Positions 34,356 to 46,150 of a stretch of DNA of 64,000 nt are shown here, in pieces. Below the pieces are notes generated by a model, which searched no databases, was not told the origin of the DNA, and saw only the letters and a program-made list of their open reading frames with translations. This DNA is from Nilaparvata lugens. Taxonomy: Eukaryota; Arthropoda; Insecta; Hemiptera; Delphacidae. Where the stretch lies: assembly GCF_014356525.2 (NCBI RefSeq), contig NC_052506.1, positions 32,875,774 through 32,939,773 of the forward strand, given 5' to 3'. A program made the translations under genes and the position numbers. Position 1 is the stretch's first letter. Every line of letters starts with the position of its first letter.

Positions 34356-34556
34356 GAAAACCCTTGCCAGCATCCGGTTATTATTTTCAAAGATGTGAAG
34401 TTCGTTGACCTGAAAGCGCTCATCGACTTCATCTACCAGGGCGAAGTGAACGTCGTCCAAGACCAGCTCTCCTCTTTCCTGCTCACAGCTGAACTGCTCG
34501 CCGTGCAGGGCTTGTCTGATGGCTCCAACAAAGATGGTCCCGAAACCTCAAATACC
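34356..34556 (+). CDS. BTB-zinc finger factor, exon 2 (BTB, second half)
   Basis: Acceptor gatttgcag, donor gtaagt; 67 codons, phase 0 at both ends. It starts ENPCQHPVIIFKDV, continues ALIDFIYQGEVNVVQ (the hallmark of the BTB core) and LLTAELLAVQGLSDG. Split precisely after the YFRDLFK helix, as in other BTB-ttk genes. The intron before it (3.46 kb) holds fold-back and Helitron-like repeats. Confidence 0.92.
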
Positions 34557-35104
34557 GTAAGTCTCCTCTCTGCTTTGTTTCTACTTGTTTGAGCCTTGGT
34601 TAAGCGACGCTAGCTGATTGCAACAAGCAACTTGTTTAATTTCATGCTATTTTTTCCTCTTTGCTTGGTAATATCTTAGTTTATTTATTTGGTAATAAAA
34701 TTACTTATATTATATATTTAATATGATTGGGATAAAACACCAGGCTTGGTCCAAAACTGCGAGGGTAATTTTATCAACCTCCGATCACATATCTTGAGAC
34801 ACAGAAAACCGGTAGGGGGTGATTTTCACAGAGAAGAACAGCTTATCATCTCTACCAAACGCCCCGCAATCTGTGCTGGCAGATTGCCAATTGTTGCACA
34901 GTTCTATATAGAGCCAGAATCATGGCCGCCTAACTTGAGTCTACCGCCAAGTGCTAGTTGCGTAGCGTTACTATTTTTTGCAAAAAAAGGCAATAGTTTA
35001 GCATAAATATATCGAAGAATGATTCAATTTAAAAGGAAAATTTATGAGTAATGATTTTGTGCGTGAATAATGTCAAAAAATTGAATGCGTCAGTTGAAAT
35101 GACT
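34557..35104. other. Start of BTB intron 2, no gene seen
   Basis: AT-rich, then a patch of mixed composition (34750-34980) with an open frame lacking any recognisable domain. No repeat family was recognised. Confidence 0.3.
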
Positions 35105-35425
35105 TCCGGAATCGACGTGATCCATGACAGCTCAGCCTCATAGTACTGGTGCAACCAAACAGCTTATCCGGCAAATCAAATGTGGTTATTTCGATCACCC
35201 ACCATACAAATCTGACTTGACCACTAGACACTTATATCTTTCCGCAAACTCAAGACATGACTTTGAGGGCAGAGCTCTCATCTATCGAGGAGCTCCAAAA
35301 CAATGTCATAGCCCTCTTGAACTCATTTGGCGGCAGCATTTTATGAAGAGGATTTTGGTAGGCTGGTCCACTGGTATTACAAATGCCTCAATGTCCACGG
35401 CAATCATGTTGAAGAATATTCATGA
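35105..35425 (+). pseudogene. mariner transposase 3' fragment
   Basis: The C-terminal third of a Tc1/mariner-type transposase (cut-and-paste, DDD/DDE). In one frame it reads AQPHSTGATKQLIRQ followed by FDHPPYKSDLTTRH, the decayed form of the PH...HPPYSPDL block that holds a catalytic Asp. After frameshifts another frame gives SIEELQNNVIALLNSF, and a third KCLNVHGNHVEEYS and a stop, the usual RYDKCLN..G.YVE ending. At least two frameshifts; no full element in the window. Confidence 0.75.
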
Positions 35426-35869
35426 TTGTAAGTAACTTTTAGTGATAAAGTATTCTTTTATATACATTTTTCTTCTATTTATGGCCAAACTGAGGTAGAT
35501 AAAAAGAATGTCTCTCAAATTTTGATGAAGAATAACATGTGGAAAAAGTAAGTGTTGGCTGTTGATTATATTAAAGTTCATTTTTCCGTCCAAAAATATA
35601 TAAGCTAGATATTTTGAATCAAGAAGTATTAAAACACCAAATTATAGTCAATTATTACACTAAGTAAGTTTTTACCTTCCTTGAGCCTGGTTGACCTTTT
35701 TTCTGGAATAATTTAATTTACTTCTAAGTATTACCATTTTTCAATTGAAAATTCTTGTTAGACTGAACTATCAATATCACAATAAAGTTTAAATAGTTTA
35801 GATTTTCATGGATATTTTAGAATTGATTCAAGTGAATGTGTGAGTGAATGAAGTATCCTCAAAACCTTT

Positions 35870-36077
35870 TTTTAAATGCTCCCACTTGCATACGAACTAG
35901 TTGTACCAATTCAACAACTGGTACTTTTGTTTTGTCTGGGTGAAGTAAAGATTTTATTTAATCCAGTATTATTTTTAATAAGTGGAATTGTTTTATATAT
36001 TTGTTTTCTTCGTTCTGGATTTATTTTATTAAATTTGATTTATGATTGTTTTGGCAAAATAAAACTGATTTGATTTG
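35870..36077 (+). repeat. Possible LINE 3' tail
   Basis: Ends tggcaaaataaaactgattt and gatttgag, similar in style to the tgatttgatttga end of the LINE at 23.6 kb. Its open frame has no recognisable domain. Weak call. Confidence 0.3.
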
Positions 36078-36099
36078 AGATACTTTTGGGACTTGAGTG

Positions 36100-37560
36100 T
36101 ATTTTTATTTTCTGGTATTAAAATAAAAATTGAAAATTTAAATTTAGTAGAGTTTGAGAAAATTGAGAAGCTTTAATATTTCAATATTTGTAAAACATAT
36201 TATTGAGAGCCCGTAGCAGCCTAAGTTCGGTGCCCAATCTGTCAAATAAGCAATCATATACAGAGTGCCTCAGGGAAACGATAAATGTTTAGTGTTACAG
36301 TCCGCGGCAGATTTTCGAAATTTTGCACAATTCTTGTGATGACATTGCCATTTAGTAATCAAGAGCCATTGGACTGGTGAGAACGATAAAAAATGTGATA
36401 AAACTACCCTACAAAGAATATTTTGATGGCATTACCACATTTGACATCAATAATGTATCCCTGAGGAGATATCTCAGGTAAGGTGCACAGTACACGTTCA
36501 GTACAATACATGAACTTAAGGAAAACATTTAAAACGAAATCATTGTCATTCCCCAAGATCTACAGCACTGTCATTCCTAAGTTTCCATGGGCATAACAGA
36601 CTGCACACGTCGAATGAGACCTCATCTTTCTTATAGTATCTTGAAAAGAACAGAGAATAATTCTGGAGTTCTAATTTTAGGATCATGAATTAATAATTTA
36701 CTAGTTTAAAAGTTTATTGGTGGAAAAGACATTTCCGTATTCTCACCCATTGATAAATAAAAATAAATCGATAAAAAACGCCAAATGTGAGCACATCTTT
36801 CTGATGCCATCTTGAAAAGAGAAGATGTATTTTTGGACATTGTGATTGGAGGATCATAGATGGTGTAATGAATGAATACATGCCTCTCCATTAGTGTTTA
36901 TTCAACTAATTTTATAAATATTTTTGTGGAAATTATACTGTTTAAAAATGTCTGGTTTCCATGTAATTTCTATGATTGAATTTCAAAATATTATATTTTT
37001 AACACGATTGTATTAACTGAATTTATATTATTTAGTTCAAATTGATAATTTCATTAATTGAATAATACTTTATATTATTATATTTCATACATGATTGTAT
37101 TAATTGAACTGCTTAATTTGAGCAATTACTTTGTATTAATTGCTTATACTTTGAGCAAGTAAGACGCTCTTTGGATCACACACTTTCAAAAATGTAATTT
37201 TCTTAAATAAAATATCAACTTTTAGGTGTGTTAGTTTTCCTAATTGCTGGTTGATGCAAAGTGCTGTATTGGGAAAGTTTCCACTAGATTTTAAACGAAG
37301 TAAGCTGAGTTAGGAAGTTAACAATCTGAACTAGTTTATCGTTATTTTAATAAACAAATAGTGCAAATTTCAAGTATTTTTATCCGATACGAGAGTGTAT
37401 TAGAGCATAGACACTAGACATTGATAACGGGTTAAAAACTGAAGCTAGCTGGTCGTTATTTAATTAGTGATTGGCGACAATAATTTCACTTATTTATATT
37501 CAATAATTGTATAGTTATTGTAAAATTGAATAAAAATTTACCAATAAGGTAACTTCTGAT
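36100..37560. other. BTB intron 2 interval, no gene seen
   Basis: AT-rich intronic sequence. Two diverged stretches around 36625 and 36800 share atcttgaaaagA-type and aggatcat words. Nothing else was recognised. Confidence 0.3.
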
Positions 37561-37612
37561 TTAATAATCGAGTAATCAAATTATCTCGAGTATAGCTTTG
37601 GAAAAGTGGTAT

Positions 37613-38323
37613 ATGCATTTTCATTCAGTAGAGAGCGTTTTGGAACGTAGCAAAGACAACACACCTTCAGTTTCATTCGTGATTGATACAATAACCCAGC
37701 TCGTTGGGTTTCAGGTTCCACGTAACAATGTTCCGTCAACACCTGAACAACCTGAATTTCACCCAAAACCAAGCACCAGCAGGGCTCACACAACCAGACA
37801 ACCGGTCTCCAGGCAAACAACCCAATCTAAAGACTTGGTTTTGAATGATTCCACCAGTTCATCTAATGTACAATCTGATCAAGATTCATTTTTACAATCG
37901 AATCTACCGGTGGATTCCCTAGAAGAGGTAGACGATGAAGAAGATGCTTTTCACATTGATTTGAAGGCAGATTGTGCAGAAGAGGTTAGAACCACGCCCA
38001 ACCCACCATCCCACGCACAAACCACACTCAAGAAGGAGGTGGCAATGCTGCGAGCCGATCTAGATAGCCTGCACAAAAGAGCGGCCAACTACATAACAGC
38101 AGAGGAAGCCAAAGAGTTGAAACTGAAAGAAATCATACTGCAAGAAAAGGAGAAACGTTTGAAGAAATTGGAATTGGGTCAGAAACGACAGGAGCGATTC
38201 CGACGGAAACGAAAAATGGAAATTACGAAACTGCTCGCTAACAATCCTCAGTTGAAGGCTGAAGTTCCGTCGTTGAGAGAAAAAAGAGGCCGGCCTAGGC
38301 GGGAAGAGGGGCAGTCTGATTGA
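37613..38323 (+). CDS. Orphan coiled-coil ORF (transposon-like)
   Basis: 236 codons from ATG 37613, with an open frame back to 37568. Not recognised as a named family. The N-terminus reads VLERSKDNTPSVSF; the middle is Ser/Thr/Gln-rich with TPEQPEFHPKPSTSRAHT; an acidic DDEEDAF block follows; from about residue 140 there is a long charged coiled coil (LHKRAANYITAEEAKELK, EKEKRLKKLEL); it ends REKRGRPRREEGQSD. The GRPR-E tail recalls an N-terminal half of repeat-encoded hemipteran proteins (memory, unverified). It lies in a BTB intron directly before a LINE fragment. It could be a transposon relic, a nested gene or an exon. Confidence 0.45.
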   Translation: MHFHSVESVLERSKDNTPSVSFVIDTITQLVGFQVPRNNVPSTPEQPEFHPKPSTSRAHTTRQPVSRQTTQSKDLVLNDSTSSSNVQSDQDSFLQSNLPVDSLEEVDDEEDAFHIDLKADCAEEVRTTPNPPSHAQTTLKKEVAMLRADLDSLHKRAANYITAEEAKELKLKEIILQEKEKRLKKLELGQKRQERFRRKRKMEITKLLANNPQLKAEVPSLREKRGRPRREEGQSD

Positions 38324-38441
38324 AATGAATGAAATCTATTACAATTAATGTCAGATTTGACTTCATGAAATACAGTATGAAAACAAAACTCATCAGTCAG
38401 CTAAACTGACAAGGGGGATTTCTTGAAGGAAGTCTTCCTGT

Positions 38442-38852
38442 GTGTGCTTCTATATATTGATGAATGGGGAGATGTGGCTAAATATGTTAGCTAAAGAGCT
38501 ATTTGACTCCTCATTCTGCCGAACAGGCAACTGGAAAAGAGAGTGGGAGGAATGTATTTTGAGAGTACCTTTCAAGTCTGAGGATCCAACACTGAGACTC
38601 AATGTTTTTGAGGTAACTCGCCGCACCTGGCTTCGTCGAAATCGCCTAATTACTGGGCATGGCAGATGCGCTGACCTTCTACACAAATGAGGATGGGTTG
38701 ATTCCCCAGCTTGTGACTGTGGTGCTGCTGTGCAGAACATCAACCACTTAATAAATGCATGCCCCAGAGCCTTCAATGGAACATTTGAAGATATTTTCAA
38801 TATGACGGACCACGCTAAGATGTGGGTAGAAAACATAGACATTTCTTTGTAA
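38442..38852 (+). pseudogene. LINE ORF2 C-terminal fragment
   Basis: Reads GNWKREWEECILRVPFKSED and TRRTWLRRNRLITGHGRCAD, then after a TGA (38688-38690) in the same frame GWVDSPACDCGAAVQNINHL and NACPRAF. The C-x-C...H...C motif is the zinc-knuckle-like end of Jockey/I-type ORF2 proteins. TGA stands where a Trp (TGG) is usual. Ends at TAA 38850-38852. No upstream reverse transcriptase: 5'-truncated. Confidence 0.75.
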
Positions 38853-39686
38853 TTAGAAACTGTAAGGGTGGGAAAATGAAAAAAAAAACACAAGAAAAGA
38901 TCGTACAGGTTTTTGATATTCAAAACAAAACAATAAATTATTTATTACAAAATTAGAATTATAATTAGAAATTACGAAATAATAATAATCAGATGAATAT
39001 TTCAGGGGCTACTCGCTTTGCTGCTAATGAGGATTCAATGTTTGTGGTTATGAAAAATTTAAGAACAATGACTCAGTAGTCACCTCCCTTTTTAAAATAG
39101 CTTCCCACTTTGGCATCCACTGGTATTTCGCAGCGTTAATTATTAATTAAAAATCAAAATAACTGATCCAATGAAATGGGTTCAGATCCCGTCCTATTCA
39201 ATAATACAATTCTCTTTAAACTGCCCGAACTGCGACAGGAAAACTGTATTATAAAACAAGAGCAAAATCTATCCCCTTCACCAGAACAGCCGGACTTTAC
39301 TCACAGTCCTAACGAACGAGCTCACACACCGACACACAAAAGTAAAATTTTGGGTATTAAATATAACTCAGTCAATGCCAACCATGAAAGCCATTTCAAA
39401 TACATATTTTTATCAGTCGCACAAGCGGCACGTTTGTTATTAAAAACAAAAGAGAAGCTACATTAATTTTGACAACAAATGGAATAAACAATCTTTCTGT
39501 CGATGACAAAGATTGTTCAAAGACAAAAACACTGTTTATTAAACTTTTTCAATTAAAACTCTAAAATCCTGATCAATATGAGATGAATATATGATTCATA
39601 TATATGTCCCATATGACCAGGTGACAAAACTAAAACAGAAATTGAACATGATCGACAAAATATATATGCCCTTCAACTTCAAGCAA

Positions 39687-39689
<3 letters not shown>

Positions 39690-39744
<55 letters not shown>

Positions 39745-39745
39745 A
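39690..39745. repeat. AT dinucleotide microsatellite
   Basis: (AT)n of about 55 bp, palindromic, with one tt interruption near 39718. Confidence 0.9.
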
Positions 39746-39769
39746 GTCAGCTGTTAGACTCTCAACTCC

Positions 39770-39955
39770 AGTGAATCACGAACGTATAAATAAAAGATTA
39801 CCTACCTTGTTTGTTATAGTATTGTATCTTTTTGGTTGTGCTTCTTCCTATCTTCCTAGTTTTCTGTTTAAGAATTAGAAGTATTTTTTAATGAGATGAC
39901 GCATTCATGTACAATATACATTGTATGTCTTGAATAAAGAGATTGATTGATTGAA
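39770..39955 (+). repeat. LINE 3' tail with ATTG-type terminal repeat
   Basis: Ends ttgaataaagagattgattg followed by attga. An AATAAA followed by a short tetranucleotide repeat is the usual end of insect non-LTR retrotransposons. No coding part was recognised. Confidence 0.45.
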
Positions 39956-40086
39956 TGCCTAAAAAATATGTACCTTCAGCAAGTTAATGTTGATGGTAAA
40001 GTAATATTCATTAATGTGACATTATTCATCAAAATACAGTAGGCTAGCTGTAATGTAAAAGATATAATCTCATGAGCTCTGATTAT

Positions 40087-40675
40087 CTATATATATAAAA
40101 GCGAAATGGCACTCACTCACTCACTCACTCGCATAACTAAAAATCTACCGGACCAAAAACGTTCAAATTTGGTAGGTATGTTCAGTTGGCCCTTTAGAGG
40201 CGCACTAAGAAATCTTTTGGCAATATTTTAACTCTAAAGGTTGTTTTTAAGGGTTTAAAGTTCGTCTTTTAGCATGTATATTCTTCTTCTCCCAATCTCT
40301 TAATTATAATTGAAATTTCCATATCATATGTTACTATAGAACTATAATCTAGATAGAGTACCTCTTCGAAACAGTTGTTAACTGGCAACTAAATTAATAA
40401 TTTTGTCAGGTTGGCATTAAGTTGAGTTGACTTTGTTAGGTTGGAACCAAGTTGAAGATTTAAATGCATTTATCGCGGAAAAATTGATTGGGCACTGCTA
40501 CTTCAATCCTGGGAATATTATGTTACTAGCAGTCAGTCTCGCTTCGCTCGCCATATCCGTTTAGCCAGCCGTTTAGTCTGGACCCCCGACTGGATTGTCC
40601 TAACATATGATAAAAATGCCCAAATGAAAATGCAGGCGAGCGAAGCGAGCCTGCTGATCTCATTCTTGGACGATC
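40087..40675 (+). mobile_element. Helitron-like non-autonomous element
   Basis: Begins tctatatatataaaagcgaa and atggcactcactcactcact, a 5' region I associate with insect Helitrons. Near the 3' side gcgagcgaagcgagcctgct closes the element. A second terminus of the same type in opposite orientation (actagcagtcagtctcgctt, i.e. ending CTAGT on the - strand) lies at 40521-40553, so two elements may be nested or head-to-head. No Rep/helicase ORF. Confidence 0.5.
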
Positions 40676-42907
40676 CTGTCGGGGGTCCAGGGGGCGGAGC
40701 CGTCATCTTGATTGAGATTTCATCTAGAGGAATCAATTATTTCATGTATAATTTGTTTCTAATAGTAGTACTGCTTTTATCTTTGTATTTTCAAAGTTTA
40801 TGACCTTTCTTTTGAGTGAGTTTCTCAGTGAGTTTATTATAAACTTTTATTTCTCATAGAATGAAAATAATTTGAATATATTGACTCAACACATTCTCTT
40901 TTACTTCAATTAGTAGATCAGTAGATGTATCACTTATCAAATTAGTTTTTTCTAAAATGGAAAATATCGAGTCGGTAATCTTAATTAGTTTATGTGATAT
41001 GTATTGCAAACGTCCTACATAAAACTTAAAATCTGATCTCAATTATAAAAAGTAAAATTTATCTTAGAAAAATGACGAATTGTATTTTGCAACCACCTGT
41101 AATAAAAAAATTCTCTTGCATTGGAGAAGAATCTGTGATGTGTTGAAAATAAAATAATTCTCTATTTCAAATAAGAAATAGAAATAAGAAATAAGCTCTT
41201 TTTGATCAAAATGTTATATTCGTTTGAATCAATAATCAGTATTATAAAGAAGATTTGTATGATTAGTTAGTCAATATCTATTCAAATACTTTTTGTCCAG
41301 CAACATTGTTTTTGAAACATAATTCTGCGGCAAGGTGGAACCACCTGCAAGGATTTTCCCAACTGTAAAATAAATAAGATTACTAATAATCGAATACTGT
41401 AAATTAATTTATAAAAATATTATTGAGTAAGTCTATAAATTTTTTTTTTAATTATAAAACAATTTCACGTTGTGTTTTAAATTATTGTAACTAAACTTGA
41501 TATAATATTCCCATAGGGTTTTAAAGAATTCTCTAGTATTATATTAGAATTTATCAATCTCAGTTTATACCAAGATCTTGTAAAATTATATTTTCTGCAG
41601 TAGAATACCACGATAACGATTGTATTTATTCTATTGTAAATGTATATATTATGTGTTCATTTGATGAATAAATTGGAATGAACTACTGGGATGAGTTCTG
41701 TGCGTTTGTAAATACGGTCTCAGGACACACCAAAACCGACAACTCAACTTGAAAAACCTACCAGTTGATCGAAAAACAAATTCACTGACATTATTATCAT
41801 AGTTGTCTAATAATTTTCGTAACAAGAAGGAGCTAGCCACCAAGCATAATGTGTGGATTTGTGCTACTGATTTAGTCGGTGAATTGATTCACTGGTTACT
41901 GGTGGGCTTGTCAATTTTGATATCGTATCTGATTAGATTAATGAGATTCTATTAGTTTCAATTAGTCTTAGTTTAAATTATATTTTGAATTTTAGTACTA
42001 TACAGTATTATCATTAAGAGGTCGATACCCACACTTTTGAGACCATACCTTCAATAATTATTATGGTGACAATATTTTCACTCATGCTGAGTTTTGAGTT
42101 AGTATTGAAGTATTGAGTTCTATAAGTAGGTTGATTCTAATGAAAATGTGAAAGAATATATTTTCTGAAGACTCACTCAAGTTCTTTAGATATTAGATCG
42201 ATTTATAAATTACGTTGGGGAGAGCATCTAAAATTGAAAAACATATGTTCATAATAGGCCTAATTTCAATGAAATTTTATTTTTGATGAATTTTTGCCAC
42301 GAAAAAATTGATTGTTCTATGAAGCAATATCATAATATTACTTGCTGGCCATCTTCAGTTCTCGGACTCTTTCCTAAAGTCACGTGAAAGTAAAGGCCAC
42401 ATTGTTCACACAGTACTGCTGACCGAGCAGGAAACAGGGAACAGTGATGATGATAAATCCTAAATGAAGGTGTCCATGAAAATGTAACTGAAGATTCCAT
42501 GCAAGTTACCAACCAACTCATAAGTTATTAGTCACCAAGTACACCACTACACCGAGCGAGATCCTTAGTTACAAGTTTACATGATGTGAACCCTTTTGCG
42601 TGTCACCATTTTGAGGTCAAACAGCGACTTCTAGAACAAAGCCAGCAGAGTAATATTTTACTAGCCAACCTGTTCCTGAAGTAGGCCTATCCTTTTGCCA
42701 GTCGGGAAGGCCTTGAATGTGATAGGCGGGAGAGGAGGTTCAAAATTGAATTGAAATATTACAACTGGCTGATGAAATGCTACAACCTCAATACAAACTA
42801 CCTCATCAGCTCCATCAACATACTGCAATCAGCACGTCCAGTGATGACGCATCACAGTCTACTGATCATATATCACTGCAAAATATCCTGTTAAAATTAT
42901 TTCATGA

Positions 42908-42981
42908 TTAAATGCCACGGGAACCAATAAGAGAAGATTTAAAAAAAAATGCTTCTCTGATTCGCTCTCGTGGCATTTAAT
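42908..42981. repeat. 74-bp hairpin MITE
   Basis: The left arm aaatgccacgggaaccaata pairs with the right arm, which reads aaatgccacgagagcgaatc on the - strand. Loop of poly(A). TTAA-like bases stand on both sides. Confidence 0.6.
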
Positions 42982-42987
42982 TTAATA

Positions 42988-43096
42988 ATTTGAACAATAA
43001 ACATTCAAACATTCAGTTTTAATCACAAACTGAAAAACATCCAAACATTGAACAATAGAAATTCAAACATTCAGTTTGAATCACAAACTGAAAAAA
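42988..43096. repeat. Two-copy ~58-bp tandem repeat
   Basis: The unit aacaata.a.attcaaacat + tcagttt.aatcacaaactg occurs twice in a row, with a few differences. Confidence 0.7.
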
Positions 43097-43761
43097 ACAG
43101 AGATTATATTATTCTATCTAGCATAAACAAATTTATTCAAATAATACAGCCTATCATGTCTTGATTGTTGAATATTTTGTTTTGTTGACTACATTACATT
43201 ACATTATGAAGGAGCCATTTATTAAATTTATCACTTGTGAGATCAGTTACCTGTGATAGTTGTCCTATCGTTAACATTCAAATTATTTTTTTTACTGACC
43301 AAATAGCACGTGATTTATTTTTTGACTGCAATACTTTCTTTATTACAATAATAATACTCACCTGGTATATTACCTGGTAATAGTACGCCTGGCATACTAA
43401 GCACTTTTGCCTCGATCTCAATATCTGATTCAATTCTCTATGGTAAGCCAGACCCGCATACTTGAACAGATTATACATATTCAAACATTCTTCTGTGAGA
43501 GTTGATACATTTTCTATGTACCATCAAGACTTTGGAGGTTTCCTTTAACTTGCAGGACTTGACATTTTAACAGGAAAAACTGTATGAACTATACCTGAGA
43601 ATTTGTTTAAAAATCACACAAATTTCTCACTAATATTGACTGTTGCATATACATACAACCAATTAACTTTGCTCAGTGAGAGAGTGAAATATTTTTCATT
43701 AGGATACCGCTATCATTAATTGGACGAATGATTCGATAAACATTATTTCTCTGCTTCAAGT

Positions 43762-44486
43762 CGTTTTGACGTGACAACGTCTTATAAATTGGTTTGCCGG
43801 GTGACACTTCAAGAAACTGCGTTACGTTCCCACGTTATGCACTCACAATGAGAACGAGTGAGAGCGTTCGTTTAGGTTCACGGTCGTCTGGAAAGAGCAC
43901 GAATAGGAGCAGTGGCGAGCAACGCAGCAGCAACCCGAAGGCATTCACCTGGAGAGAGAGTGAAACGGAGCAATCTCCTGCGACTGCGCCACTACTTAGT
44001 GAATAGGTTATGTGAATAAGTATAAGTGAATAGGTATAAGCGGAGAAAACTCCTATAATTGTAATTCTGTGGTATAAGTGTAAGTATAATAGGTATAAGT
44101 GAATAGGTTATGTTGTAGTAATCCCAATGTTGTGGTAGTTTTCAATCACAAAAGTAGTATAAATCGTTTCTCAGCCAATAATAATTTGTTTAACTTCAAA
44201 AAATGAGCGCGACTTGCTATGTAAAAAATTGAATCGAGCACAGTTAGCCCGCCTAAGAGCGAGAGAGACAGAGTGATTTTGTTGAGGATGTGTGAAGGTA
44301 AAAATAAAATTTTTTTTAATATGAAATTCAGTGCGAGATTCTTTGTATAAATTAATGTTTTAAATATAATTCTTTGTATAAATAAATGTTTTAAATTGTT
44401 ACTATTATTTCATCCTTCTTCCTACTATAGGAATGAATATTCACATTAAAATTATTTTACCACTCAAAGTCGTTGTCACGTAAAAC
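43762..44486. mobile_element. GC-rich TIR element
   Basis: The left end contains gttttgacgtgacaacgtct; the right end, on the - strand, gttttacgtgacaacgactt. The interior (43790-44010) is much more GC-rich than the surrounding intron and includes cacaatgagaacgagtgaga and ggtcgtctggaaagagcacg. A 70-codon open frame there has no known domain. Several short direct repeats of gtgaataggt(ta)taag follow (44000-44110). Probably a non-autonomous DNA transposon; I recall similar ends in other insect orders, unverified. Confidence 0.6.
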
Positions 44487-44699
44487 TTTCGCCCGTATAC
44501 CAACTTTACTGGCAACTATGCAATTTTTTTTTGCCAGAAAAAGTGAATAAGTCAATGAATCTGATGGTCTGATACTAAAATCGGTATAACAGTCACAGAC
44601 TTAATACTATCTTCATGTATGGAAGTAGCCATATTATCACAATTGTTCTTCATATCTGGTTTCAACCCACCATACTGATTTAAGTTAACATTTACGTTA

Positions 44700-45235
44700 T
44701 ATTAGTTATCAAAATGAAAAAAATCCCAGGAAAAACGTTTTTCTGATTAATTCTTCTTGAAATATGAACGCCTAAAGATTAATATTTGAAACACGGTTTT
44801 AGAAAATTCGGTGAGAGATAGATTCATGAATTTTTCAGGATCCATTCCTCACTGTATTGTGGATTGAATAAAAAATCCTCAAAATATAAATTTCTGAGAA
44901 ATTTATTCCATTAAAAAAGCTATTGAAAGTAGCTTTATTTAACAAAAAATGAAATAACTGTCACAAAAATTGATATTTTCAGAAATTCTTTATTTCATCA
45001 AAAATACCATGAAGGATGTATTCTGAAAATTTCATGAATTTATCTCATATTGGCTTTGAAATGATCTGTTTCAAAAAAATAAACTTCTTGGCGCTCATAT
45101 CTCATAAAGTAATACCTTATCAGAAAAATAATTTCCTGAGAAAATGTTTTTATTCTGATAACTTGGTAGTTCCAAATCAAAGAACTTTGAAAAATGTCAC
45201 AAATCAAAAGTTTTTTTAGCCTGTTGTACAGTCAT
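44700..45235. mobile_element. Fold-back element, family copy 2
   Basis: A diverged relative of 31193-31817: shared words ttcggtgagagatagattca, attgtggattgaataaaa, aatttcatgaatttatctc, aactttgaaaaatgtcac and tttttttagcctgttgtaca. The left terminus is missing. Inverted arms meet near 44950. Confidence 0.65.
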
Positions 45236-45539
45236 ACACCTAACATTTCAAAAATACTACCACAGAATACAAAAATAGAAGTTTTTTAGAAATATATAGT
45301 TTTTTTAAAATAGGGTGTAAATTTCATCATCTTTATAATTTCACATCATCACTCAGAAATACAGTTTTTTAGTTTTATAGAAATATAGCAGTATTATAGA
45401 AGTTTTCTCTGATACTACATACCTGAAATAGAAAAGGGTGGTTCTCTATTAGAATTATCTTATAAAACTTTGGATAGAATCATTGTTATTGAAAAATTTT
45501 TATTGTGCCTTTTTTCATTGCAATACTGTTATTGGCAAC

Positions 45540-46150
45540 TAGTATGTACCCGTGATTCGCATCGGAACTACTTTATTGTATAAGTAACGAGCAGGAGTAA
45601 CCCACGCTCCGCAAGGCTCTGAAAAAACACAAATAGATGGAATTATATTTTTATAGTTCAATGCTAAAAATTGAATATATCATCCTATCAAATTTACTTG
45701 ACCACAAAAGAAAAATTGATTGGAAAAACAGAGTAGGTAATTATTATTTTGTCAGAATTACGTGCATAATCTTCATTTGAATTTAAAATTCGTGACAAAA
45801 AAAGACTGGTTAACTCACAATTGGACTCTTAACTCACAATTTTTCATTCTCAAGTCCCTCCACCCCAAAACCAAAAGTTCCAGTCGTTAAACAGACTATT
45901 TGATTGGGCTTTTATCGTTACGTAAACTTTGAATCACAAATTAGATAAATTTGTTTCAATAATATAATTAGGATTAATAAAAATGAAAATAATCTTATAA
46001 CCATCCTCTGTAAATTCAGAATCTTTCTGCAAATTTTCAAGTTAATCGGTTCAGTTGTTTGGAAGAGATGATGTGTCAAATATATATTTCCTATCCCGTA
46101 CATGTTAATTTTGATTCTTTACTTTATATTATAGATAGATGTATAGAAGA
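45540..46150 (-). mobile_element. Helitron-like element, - strand
   Basis: On the - strand it starts near 46150 with cttctatacatctatctata and ataaagtaaagaatc, passes tttgacacatcatctcttcc and gattaacttgaaaatttgca, and ends cacgggtacatactagt near 45540. The CTAGT end fits the CTRR rule for Helitrons. The interior resembles the + copies at 33.2-34.0 kb and 51.3-51.8 kb. No protein is encoded. Confidence 0.6.

Noticed and set aside
43794..44006. A 70-codon arginine/serine-rich gene
   Set aside because: Lies inside the GC-rich TIR element and has no recognisable domain; openness follows from GC content.
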